From the NCBI GenBank assembly GCA_016778465.1, contig JADHPM010000009.1, positions 1 to 55,802 of the forward strand: a stretch of DNA of 55,802 nucleotides, given 5' to 3'. Every line of letters begins with the position of its first letter. The stretch's first letter is position 1. Of the stretch, positions 18,743 to 26,759 are shown piece after piece. The notes beneath the pieces are model-generated. The model was not told where the DNA came from. It saw only the letters and a list, made by a program, of their open reading frames with translations, and made no database searches. Source of the stretch: Methylophilaceae bacterium. GTDB lineage: Bacteria > Pseudomonadota > Gammaproteobacteria > Burkholderiales > Methylophilaceae. The position numbers were made by a program, and so were the translations under genes.

Positions 18743-18789
18743 AAGATTATCTTAAACTAAATTTTATTCAAATAGTGATGGTACGCAAT

Positions 18790-19896
18790 TTACAATTCAC
18801 CATAAGAGTGTAAACCGGAAAGAAACAGATTTACCCCTAAAAAGCAAAAAGTTGTGATAACCAAGCCTATCACTGACCACCAAGCTAACAAGGATCCTCT
18901 TAATCCCTTGATTAGTCTTAAATGAAGCCATGCAGCATAATTAAGCCAAACTATTAGTGCCCAGGTCTCTTTTGGATCCCAAGACCAATAACCACCCCAC
19001 GCTTCCGCAGCCCATATCGCGCCAAGTATAGTTGCAATGGTAAAAAATATAAATCCAATTGCAATTGCTTGGTAAGTCATATTATCAAGTATATGTTTTG
19101 CTGGCAATAAATCAACCATATATCCTTTATCCTTAATTAAATATGCGATAGAAATCATCGCTGCCATTGCAAACGCACCGTAGCCTATAAAATTCGCAGG
19201 AACATGTATTTTCATCCAATACGATTGAAGCGCCGGGACTAGAGGCTGAATTTCATCAGCACCTTTGGAAAAGGTATACCAAAGAAGAAAAGCGACTGCG
19301 GCATTGATTACAATTAAAACAAAGCCACCCATTTTCATAGTGTTTAGTTTTTGTTCATAGTAAAGATACATGAGTGCTGTAATTAAACAAAAGAGGACGA
19401 ATACTTCGTATAGGTTACTAACAGGAATATGTCCGACATCGACCCCAATGAGGTAAGATTCAAACCATCGAACCATTAACCCCACCATCCCCATAATTGT
19501 TGCAATCCAAGTAAAATTAGACGCTAATTTTCCATAAAATGTTTGCTGGTTAAATAAATAAAACCAATAGGTAAATAACGCCAAAGGAAAGAAAGCGCTC
19601 ATCCACATGATTGATGACTGGCTTGAGAGAAAATATTTTAGAATAAAATTTGTTTCAGCGTTGGCCAAATTTCCCTGATATAAATAAACACCAAGTAAAC
19701 TTATGGAAAAAACTGAAAGAAAATATTTCTTAAAAACTTGCCAAAATTTTCCTAACCATGAAAAGCCAAGGATAGAGCCAACCAGAATTACCATTTCATA
19801 ATAATCCATGTAGGAATGAAAAGAGTATAAAGCGTAGGCGCCAGTCAAAAGGAGAAAGAAAAAAAATAAAAGGTCAGTATTTAACTTACGCATCAT
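18790..19896 (-). CDS. ccsA: System II cytochrome c synthase subunit CcsA/ResC (also annotated CcsB)
   Basis: This membrane protein carries and presents haem for attachment to apocytochromes c in system II maturation. The tryptophan-rich WWD motif is plain as WGGYWSWDPKETWALIVWL near residue 300, with conserved histidines on either side and about eight hydrophobic segments in 368 aa. It follows resB by 2 nt with an AAGG ribosome binding site before the tandem ATGs. The partner resB and a c-type cytochrome are adjacent. Confidence 0.95.
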   Translation of the reverse strand: MMRKLNTDLLFFFFLLLTGAYALYSFHSYMDYYEMVILVGSILGFSWLGKFWQVFKKYFLSVFSISLLGVYLYQGNLANAETNFILKYFLSSQSSIMWMSAFFPLALFTYWFYLFNQQTFYGKLASNFTWIATIMGMVGLMVRWFESYLIGVDVGHIPVSNLYEVFVLFCLITALMYLYYEQKLNTMKMGGFVLIVINAAVAFLLWYTFSKGADEIQPLVPALQSYWMKIHVPANFIGYGAFAMAAMISIAYLIKDKGYMVDLLPAKHILDNMTYQAIAIGFIFFTIATILGAIWAAEAWGGYWSWDPKETWALIVWLNYAAWLHLRLIKGLRGSLLAWWSVIGLVITTFCFLGVNLFLSGLHSYGEL

Positions 19897-19898
19897 GT

Positions 19899-21875
19899 TT
19901 ATACCTTGTTGTTAAGCTTTTCAAGTAAATCTTCAAAAATTGTTTTAAAGTCCAAATGTTCCCTATTAGTAGACATTGCAAGAGTTGCTTTGTTGCTATT
20001 ATTTTTTTTAAAGATCCAAAGTCGGATTTCTTGGATGTAAATCATACAGAAAATTCCAAGGACTAAAAATAATGAGCCTAAGTAAACCCAAAACTGGCCA
20101 GGCGCTTTTGTTAATTGCAAACCGCTAGCCTGGATATGCTCAAAATCCACCAACTCTAAATAAAAATCATGGCCATAAAAAAACCTATCACTAAGAGTGT
20201 TTAGGGCGTCTTGGATAAATTTCTGAAGATCGTCGATTTCATAAAGGTCATCATCAGGGTTATCTTGTTTATATAGCTCAACAAGGTTATTCGCAATTAG
20301 AAAGATAATTTTAATATAAGTATTTGCAATTTCAGTTTGTTTTTCTGCTGGTATATTTTGTTCGATACTCTGTGCAACAGCAGAATAGCCACCTGAAATG
20401 AACATTTGTATAACCTTTTCTAAGCTCAACTTAAATGCTTGCGGATCATTTGTGGAATTCTCTGATGTATCTTTAATAATCCTATCAATTGCTTCATTGG
20501 TCTTAACCGATGAAAATAATAAGTTCTTAAAAATCATAAAACCTTGCAAACTATTATTTGCGTCTGCAGGTATTTTTAAGTAACGAAAATCTTCTTGTTG
20601 TGAAACTCTCATTCCACTCATGAAATATTGTGCTCCATTGACTCTCATCGGAAATTGAAAATTTTGATATTCAACTGCTTGCCCTGATTCGTTTCTAACC
20701 TTATATGTAAAATTTGGTCCAACATTTTTTGAAACTTTTTCCCCATTCATCTCAATATCTAAAATATTAAATAGCCGAAAATCCTCAAATTCAAATAAAA
20801 GCTTTTTGCCACTGTGAGTGATGGGATTAATTTTAAAAACTTCAGATTTCATTTCTTCAGATGATGATTTCATTTGCAGGTCCCATAGGTTAATCTTTAG
20901 TTTAGACCCACCATCTTGGAAATCTGATTGGTATAAAGTGATGCCCTTATAAGTTAGAGGCTTATTAACGCTAATGATTTTTCTTACTGTCTCTCCAGTT
21001 TCTTTATCTTTGATGAGCAAGTCACTCTCAAATGATTTAGGCTGACCTGAGGAGTAGTGCTTTATTTCAAAATCTTTAAGTGCAACTGTGAAAGGGAGGT
21101 CTTGGACTAGATAACCATCTTTTCTTGGCAGAAAGGCAACACTTTGGATTTCACCCTCTTTGAGTAACATATTTGCACGGTATGAAAAATTGGTGCTCTC
21201 AAGCCAACTGGTTTTTGGAATCTTGGATAATGGCAAATCCTCTGTTTCAATTGACTTAACCCCAAAATGCTCTTGCGCCTTGAATACCAAATTACCATCC
21301 ATCAAGCCGCCAATACTAATAATAATGATTGAGATATGTGTAAAAAAATATCCCATTTTTTGAAATTGGCCTTTTTTCGCAGAGAGGAGAACTGCAGAAT
21401 CTTTGTTTGTTAATTTAACCTTAAAACCATTATCAATTAACACTTGTTGGCAATTATCTAAAGCGTTTTTAGGCATATTAATTTGCGAGGAATACTTCAT
21501 GTTTCTCAAAGATTCCTCTTTAATTTTTACATTAAACTCCTGAATATCCCTCATAACTTGAGGGGCATTTCGATAGATGCAAAGCGATGTTGAGGCAATT
21601 AAAAATATTAAGATAATAATGAACCAGGAGGCTTGGTAAACATTGTAAAGACCTAAAACTTCAAAAAAATCAAACCAAAATTGGCCAAATTTTATGATAT
21701 AGCTCTCGTAAGACTCATTTTGTTTTAGCACCGTACCAATAATTGAGGCAAGAGCTACAAAACTTAACATAGATATTGCAAACCGCATTGAGCTGAGCAA
21801 TTGTGAGAATGTCATTAATTTTTGTGCGTCTTGATTCACAGTTTGTCTGAATTGGAGGTTAAAAAAATGGGACAC
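19899..21875 (-). CDS. resB: Cytochrome c biogenesis protein ResB
   Basis: ResB/Ccs1 is the second half of the system II haem-attachment machine. Hydrophobic helices lie near residues 30-50, 75-95 and 170-190, followed by a large periplasmic domain and a final helix around 605-625. LSSMRFAISMLSFVALASIIGTVLKQ is the typical beginning of the family. The frame opens with GTG at 21875; an ATG 20 codons later (21815) is an alternative start and the ribosome binding site does not decide. Length 658 aa is usual. Confidence 0.93.
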   Translation of the reverse strand: MSHFFNLQFRQTVNQDAQKLMTFSQLLSSMRFAISMLSFVALASIIGTVLKQNESYESYIIKFGQFWFDFFEVLGLYNVYQASWFIIILIFLIASTSLCIYRNAPQVMRDIQEFNVKIKEESLRNMKYSSQINMPKNALDNCQQVLIDNGFKVKLTNKDSAVLLSAKKGQFQKMGYFFTHISIIIISIGGLMDGNLVFKAQEHFGVKSIETEDLPLSKIPKTSWLESTNFSYRANMLLKEGEIQSVAFLPRKDGYLVQDLPFTVALKDFEIKHYSSGQPKSFESDLLIKDKETGETVRKIISVNKPLTYKGITLYQSDFQDGGSKLKINLWDLQMKSSSEEMKSEVFKINPITHSGKKLLFEFEDFRLFNILDIEMNGEKVSKNVGPNFTYKVRNESGQAVEYQNFQFPMRVNGAQYFMSGMRVSQQEDFRYLKIPADANNSLQGFMIFKNLLFSSVKTNEAIDRIIKDTSENSTNDPQAFKLSLEKVIQMFISGGYSAVAQSIEQNIPAEKQTEIANTYIKIIFLIANNLVELYKQDNPDDDLYEIDDLQKFIQDALNTLSDRFFYGHDFYLELVDFEHIQASGLQLTKAPGQFWVYLGSLFLVLGIFCMIYIQEIRLWIFKKNNSNKATLAMSTNREHLDFKTIFEDLLEKLNNKV

Positions 21876-21905
21876 TCAATTTGAAGTAGAGTTTCTTATT
21901 AAGAG

Positions 21906-22526
21906 TTATCTTAAGCCCTGTATATAATCAGCAACTGCAGACATTTCTTTTTCTGTAAGTTTTTGCGCAATTGTTCTCATCATCATTGCATTGTCATTCA
22001 TTCTCTTTTCAAGACGAAAAGCATTAAGTTGCGAAACTGTATAATCGGCATGCTGACTGTTAAGTCTTGGATAAAGGTCTGGTATGCCATGACCCGCAGG
22101 TCCGTGGCAGCTTGCACAAGCGGGAATATTTTTGGAAGCTACCCCTGCTCTATAAATTTTTTCACCCAAAGAATTTTTTCCATTACTGGAGGCCGTTAAT
22201 AATTTTTGTTTTTGTTGCTCGAAATAAAATCCAAGATTAACCATATCTTCCTCACTTAAGCTTGCCACCATTCCTTTCATCACTGCATTTTCTCTTTCAC
22301 CATTTTTAAATTGCATGAGCTGCTTCGTAATATAACCAGCATGTTGAGCAGATAAGTTTGGGTTGGCCGGTATTGAACTATTGCCATCAATACCATGACA
22401 GGCTATACAGAGATTATTAACTATCTTTTTAGCTTGTTCTAAATCAATTGACGAATCATCATTTGCATAAACATGTGAGTTTATGTACATAAGTGTGACG
22501 AAGTAGAGTATTTTTAGTATTTTCAT
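21906..22526 (-). CDS. Dihaem cytochrome c4
   Basis: Cytochrome c4 is a periplasmic two-domain dihaem electron carrier to terminal oxidases. A signal peptide (about residues 1-21) is followed by two CXXCH sites, CIACHG near residue 41 and CASCHG near residue 137, each in a c-type domain of about 85 residues. The duplicated domains and 206-aa length match c4. It leads the cytochrome biogenesis genes and is a likely client of ResB/CcsA as well as a partner of the bc1 complex. Confidence 0.94.
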   Translation of the reverse strand: MKILKILYFVTLMYINSHVYANDDSSIDLEQAKKIVNNLCIACHGIDGNSSIPANPNLSAQHAGYITKQLMQFKNGERENAVMKGMVASLSEEDMVNLGFYFEQQKQKLLTASSNGKNSLGEKIYRAGVASKNIPACASCHGPAGHGIPDLYPRLNSQHADYTVSQLNAFRLEKRMNDNAMMMRTIAQKLTEKEMSAVADYIQGLR

Positions 22527-22609
22527 AATGAAAGCTTTTTTTAAGACGTCATTCTAACCAAAATAGTTTCAACGTGATAGCATTAATCAATATAAAATTC
22601 GGAAAAATC

Positions 22610-23224
22610 ATGCCTTTCCTACAAAATGCTAAATTTTTTATCTCAGCAAATCATTTCAATGAATTACCGGATGATGATGGTATCGAAATTGCATTTGCCG
22701 GTCGTTCTAATGCAGGAAAATCAAGTGCAATTAATACGCTTAGCAATCAGACTAGACTGGCTTACGTCAGTAAGCAACCGGGCAGAACACAATTAATTAA
22801 TTTTTTTGAAATTACGTCAGGAAAGTTTCTGGTTGATCTCCCGGGTTATGGCTATGCAAAAGTTCCTGGCGCCATGAAAGACCACTGGCAGAAAACCTTA
22901 CCTCGTTATTTACAAGAGAGGCATTCTTTGATTGGGCTGGTAATCGTTATGGATATTAGGAACCCATTAACTGATCTAGATATTCAAATGCTCGATTGGT
23001 TTGCGCCTTTACAAAAACCAATACATATTTTACTGACCAAATGTGACAAGTTGTCTCGCGATAAACAAAATAGAACCTTATTGCAAATTAAAAAAAAATT
23101 AAAAGAAGACTGGGCTGATTTATACCAAACCTCATGCAGTGCGCAAATATTTTCAAGCCTGAAGCGTATCGGAATTGACGAAGCTGATAATGTTATCCAA
23201 AATTGGTTAGCGCTTTATCGATAA
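22610..23224 (+). CDS. engB: Ribosome biogenesis GTPase EngB (YihA/YsxC)
   Basis: EngB is an essential GTPase in 50S subunit assembly. G1 is GRSNAGKSS, G3 DLPGYGYAKV, G4 TKCDK and G5 CSAQ (weak). I start at the ATG at 22610, which follows GGAAAAATC and gives the usual MPFLQNAKF beginning; a GTG at 22574 in frame would add 12 residues. From that start the protein is 204 aa. Its last 18 nt overlap the 3' end of the convergent trmB. Confidence 0.95.
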   Translation: MPFLQNAKFFISANHFNELPDDDGIEIAFAGRSNAGKSSAINTLSNQTRLAYVSKQPGRTQLINFFEITSGKFLVDLPGYGYAKVPGAMKDHWQKTLPRYLQERHSLIGLVIVMDIRNPLTDLDIQMLDWFAPLQKPIHILLTKCDKLSRDKQNRTLLQIKKKLKEDWADLYQTSCSAQIFSSLKRIGIDEADNVIQNWLALYR

Positions 23225-23890
23225 AATATCCCAAACGTCATGCCCCAAACCTAACCCTCTTTTTTCATATTTAGTATCAGGACGATAGCTTGGTTTTGTA
23301 AAAAATTTATCCTTTTGCAGCTCGAGTCCATCAAATTTATTAATGGCATCTATAATCCAGCTAGCGTAATCCTCCCAATCAGTTGCAATGTGAAGATAAC
23401 CATTTCTTTTTAGTGCCGGGTATATTTTTCTTAAAAAACTATCTTGAATCAATCTTCTTTTATGATGCCTTTTTTTGTGCCAAGGATCAGGGAAGAATAT
23501 ATGGATTGCATCGAGTAATTCAGTCGCAATCATTGAGTCAAAAACTTCAACCGCATCGTGATGAATAATTTTTAAATTTGTTAATTCATTCCTTTGAATT
23601 AAGTTTAAAAGATTTCCAACTCCTGGGGTATGCACCTCAAGCCCAATAAAATTGACGTCTTGTTGCTTTAGGGCGATTTCTGCTGTCGTTGCCCCCATTC
23701 CAAAACCAATTTCAATTATTTTTCGAGCATCTTTATTGGGAAATTGTTTATCCCAATTAATGAGTTTGCTTCCAAAGGGAATTACCCAGTTTTTTGATAA
23801 TAATTTTATTGCATTAGCTTGATGCTTAGTCAATCGACCCTGTCTCAATACAAAACTTCGAATAGGTCTCAATTCATTTTTTTTGAGCAT
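23207..23890 (-). CDS. trmB: tRNA (guanine-N7)-methyltransferase TrmB
   Basis: TrmB methylates G46 in the variable loop of tRNAs using SAM. The SAM-binding segment EIGFGMGATTAEIAL is near residue 60, and the catalytic HIFFPDPWHKKRHHKRRLIQ block near residue 150, with the TDWEDY segment later. Length 227 aa is standard. It is convergent with engB (18-nt overlap) and shares its strand with the MidA-like gene 17 nt upstream. Confidence 0.96.
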   Translation of the reverse strand: MLKKNELRPIRSFVLRQGRLTKHQANAIKLLSKNWVIPFGSKLINWDKQFPNKDARKIIEIGFGMGATTAEIALKQQDVNFIGLEVHTPGVGNLLNLIQRNELTNLKIIHHDAVEVFDSMIATELLDAIHIFFPDPWHKKRHHKRRLIQDSFLRKIYPALKRNGYLHIATDWEDYASWIIDAINKFDGLELQKDKFFTKPSYRPDTKYEKRGLGLGHDVWDILSIKR

Positions 23891-23907
23891 AAAATCTCCC
23901 TAGAACT

Positions 23908-25056
23908 CTACAGGGTGTGAGATCTGTCATTTTTACTGAATCCTTCAAGCTGAAGATTAATGTCCTTTGAGAAAGCCAGGACCTTAATAATATCTCCCAT
24001 TTCAGCCGGCGAAATTAAAATATTTAATTCAGACACCTTTTTTCTGTATACGACATCGTCCTCAGGATCAAATGCATTTAAAAGCTCAAGAATATTTGCA
24101 TTTATTAAATAATTTGCCTGCGACACAAAGCCCTCAATCTGAAAATTTTTATCCATGAGACGTTTCAACAATGAGAAATTGACGTGACATGATATATCTT
24201 GCTGACCAATGTTAAGAAAAGGGTCAAAATGAGATTGATGTTTGCTATAACACATCATAGTTCCCGATGACCGATCTGGATGAAATAACTCTTGCTCATG
24301 GAAACCATAATCAATAATAAAAATTGCGCCTTGTGCGAGTGTTTTTCTTATTTGTTCAACCCATAATTCATAACCTTCAGAATATTCAAAAGTATAATCA
24401 TTCGGTAATTTATCAATTGGCAAATTATTGAATTGATAATTCTCTTCAATACTCTTTTCAACCCAAACAAAGTGGTCATTTTTAATATCAACATACTTTT
24501 CAAAGACTTTTTTATCTTTTTTTAAATAAACTCCAACCGGTAATGCATCAAAAAATTCGTTCATGAATATTACACCCCTAAAACATGAGGGCAATTCTTC
24601 CAACCAAATAATTTTAGAATAGTCTTTGGGAGATAACTTTTTTTTGAGTTGAGTTTTTGCAACATGAATTAATGAGGCACTGCTTTCAAAAATGTAATAA
24701 TGCTCAAAATCAATTTTTCTTGAATCAAAACATTTAAGAATTGATGTACAAAAATTACCGTTCCCAGCACCGAGCTCTAAAATATTTTTACCCGACAATT
24801 CAAAAATTTTTTCAAAATCATTTACAAAAACTTCAGCAAACATGGATGAAATATTTGGTGATGTTGTATAGTCACCATCCTGAGAAAAAATATTGCTTTT
24901 TGCCTGATAATAGCCAAATTCTGGGTGGTACAACGCTAATTGCATAAACCTTGAAAAGGAAATAGGGCCTTCTAACTTTATTTCTGAGTGAATTATCTGT
25001 TTTAATTTATCAGAGGATTTTTTTTCTTCCTCTGAGAGTGTTAAGTTTTTTTTCAT
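23908..25056 (-). CDS. SAM-dependent methyltransferase, MidA/NDUFAF7 family
   Basis: The 382-aa protein belongs to the family of mitochondrial MidA/NDUFAF7, an arginine methyltransferase for complex I assembly. GPISFSRFMQLALYHPEFGYY near residue 34, DYTTSPNISSMFAEVF, the SAM loop LELGAGNGNF and FMNEFFDALPV are the family landmarks. The bacterial substrate is not established. The ATG sits only about 8 nt after a TATAAT on the same strand, and no ribosome binding site is visible, so the mRNA may be nearly leaderless. Confidence 0.9.
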   Translation of the reverse strand: MKKNLTLSEEEKKSSDKLKQIIHSEIKLEGPISFSRFMQLALYHPEFGYYQAKSNIFSQDGDYTTSPNISSMFAEVFVNDFEKIFELSGKNILELGAGNGNFCTSILKCFDSRKIDFEHYYIFESSASLIHVAKTQLKKKLSPKDYSKIIWLEELPSCFRGVIFMNEFFDALPVGVYLKKDKKVFEKYVDIKNDHFVWVEKSIEENYQFNNLPIDKLPNDYTFEYSEGYELWVEQIRKTLAQGAIFIIDYGFHEQELFHPDRSSGTMMCYSKHQSHFDPFLNIGQQDISCHVNFSLLKRLMDKNFQIEGFVSQANYLINANILELLNAFDPEDDVVYRKKVSELNILISPAEMGDIIKVLAFSKDINLQLEGFSKNDRSHTL

Positions 25057-25063
25057 TTGGGTA

Positions 25064-25073
25064 GATTATAATC
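25064..25073. promoter_or_regulatory. Palindromic divergent -10 (GATTATAATC) between the MidA-like gene and folM
   Basis: The 40-nt gap between the two divergent genes contains the perfect palindrome GATTATAATC, which supplies a TATAAT on each strand (minus 25065-25070, plus 25067-25072). For the minus gene the predicted start lies 2-3 nt before its ATG. The -35 regions are poor on both sides. Confidence 0.45.
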
Positions 25074-25096
25074 ACAATAAAACAAATAAAAAAATT

Positions 25097-25834
25097 ATGG
25101 CTAATAATTTCAAAACAGCAATCATTACTGGAGGTGCAAGAAGAATTGGTGCGGCAATCTGTCGGCGCCTCCATCAAAATAATATTAATTTATTAGTACA
25201 CTATAATTCTTCTAAAGATGACGCCAAAAAGTTAGAAGCAGAGTTAAGCGCTAAAAGAAAAAATTCCATCACTATTATTTCTGCCGATCTAATTAAACGT
25301 AACGAATGTGAGAAACTCATAAAAACGTGCAACGAAATTTATGGTCGAATTGATATTCTAATTAATAATGCATCTACATATTACCCTACGAAAATTGGCG
25401 ATATAAGTGAAACTCATTGGGATGATTTATTAGGTGTCAACCTTAAGGCTGCCCTTTTTTTATCGCAATCTGCAGCTCCATTTCTTAAAAAGACCAAGGG
25501 TTCTATCATTAACATTACTGATGCAAATATCGATAACCCAAAAAAAGATTACTCTGTCTACTCTTTAGCAAAAGCAGGTTTAATCAATTTAACTAAATCG
25601 CTTGCTAAAGACTTAGCTCCTTATATCAGAGTAAATAGTATTGCACCAGGACCAATTATATGGCCAGATTCAAATCAAAGTTTTGATGAAGCATATAAAA
25701 AGACAGTGATCGATCAAACGCTGCTTAAAAGAACTGGAGAGCCTGATGATATTGCGAAAGCAATAGAATATATTTTAGCTGCAGAATATATTACTGGTCA
25801 TAATTTAAAGGTTGACGGGGGAAGGTCGGTATGA
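25097..25834 (+). CDS. folM: Pteridine reductase-like SDR (FolM-like)
   Basis: This short-chain dehydrogenase has the pteridine-reductase form of the NADPH motif, [12 protein letters not shown] near residues 10-21, NNAS, an aspartate where most SDRs have the catalytic serine (NITDAN) and YSLAK (YxxxK) near residue 160. Together these suggest a reductase of dihydrofolate or dihydromonapterin (FolM/PTR1), not fatty-acid FabG. Length 245 aa. Its stop overlaps the ttcA start (ATGA). The exact substrate is inference. Confidence 0.85.
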   Translation: MANNFKTAIITGGARRIGAAICRRLHQNNINLLVHYNSSKDDAKKLEAELSAKRKNSITIISADLIKRNECEKLIKTCNEIYGRIDILINNASTYYPTKIGDISETHWDDLLGVNLKAALFLSQSAAPFLKKTKGSIINITDANIDNPKKDYSVYSLAKAGLINLTKSLAKDLAPYIRVNSIAPGPIIWPDSNQSFDEAYKKTVIDQTLLKRTGEPDDIAKAIEYILAAEYITGHNLKVDGGRSV

Positions 25835-26691
25835 TTATTTCCGAAATGACAGCTGCTAGGCCAACAGGTAACTTTATAAAACTTCAAAAAAAATTAATTA
25901 GCCAAACGGGAAAAGCTATTGATTACTTCAACATGATTAAAGATGGTGACAGGGTTATGGTTTGTGTAAGTGGTGGGAAAGACTCTTTTACCCTTTTATC
26001 TATATTAATTACGCTGCAGAAAAGAGCCCCAATAAATTTTGAAATCATAGCTATGAATCTTGATTAACGGCAGCCTGGTTTTCCGGAGCAAACGTTACCA
26101 AATTTTTTTAAAAAATATCAAATCCCCTTTCACATAGTCACAGAAGATACCTATTCAATCGTTAAAGATAAAATTCCAATCGGAAAAACAACGTGCCCTC
26201 TATGTTCCAGGTTGCGTCGTGGGATAATTTATAAGACAGCGAAAGATTTGAAAATCACTAAAATTGCGCTTGGTCATCACAAAAACGATATTGTGGAAAC
26301 TTTTTTTATGAATATGTTTCATGGCTCTAAATTAAAGGCAATGCCACCCAAACTTTTATCTGATGATAAACAAAATATTGTTATAAGGCCGCTTGCTTTT
26401 TGTGAAGAAAAAGATATTCAAAAATTCTCAAATGCGATGAATTTCCCTATTATTCCATGTAATTTATGTGGCTCTCAAGAGAATTTAGAGCGTCAAAACA
26501 TAAAAAAAATGTTAAATAATTGGGAAAGAAAAAATCCGGGCCGTATTTCAAATATTTTTAAATCTCTCACCAACGCAGAACCTTCACACCTTGCGGATAA
26601 TAATCTACTTAATTTCAAAGACTTAAAAACAGATAATTCTTCTGAGCTAGACGCTGTTCTAAAAAAAATTATCGCAATAGAAAAAATTTAA
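25831..26691 (+). pseudogene. ttcA: tRNA 2-thiocytidine synthetase TtcA, interrupted by one in-frame TAA
   Basis: TtcA thiolates C32 of some tRNAs using a [4Fe-4S] cluster and ATP. One frame runs from the ATG at 25831 to 26691 with a single TAA at 26065-26067 (codon 79). Both sides are well preserved: the PP-loop SGGKDS before it, and after it QPGFPE, the cluster cysteines C122 and C125 (CPLC, the same numbers as in E. coli) and PCNLCGSQ. The stop stands where E. coli has Gln in NLDQKQPGFP, so a single C-to-T change from CAA explains it. As written, only a useless 78-residue fragment is made unless the stop is read through. A base error is also possible. Confidence 0.9.
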
Positions 26692-26705
26692 TATTTTTTT
26701 ATTAC

Positions 26706-26734
26706 TTGAATAGTTTTCTCTTTGTCCTTATCAT
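26706..26734 (+). promoter_or_regulatory. topA promoter
   Basis: TTGAAT (26706-26711), a 17-nt spacer and TATCAT (26729-26734) form a good sigma70-type promoter in the 68-nt gap before topA. The predicted transcript starts near 26741, leaving a leader of about 19 nt with no evident ribosome binding site. Confidence 0.6.
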
Positions 26735-26759
26735 GCGTTATTTTTATAGCTAAAAATTC

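Noticed and set aside
26212-26691. An independent 159-aa gene starting at TTG 26212
   Set aside because: It is the C-terminal part of TtcA in the same frame as the upstream fragment; the TTG is the Leu of SRLRRG inside the cysteine motif.
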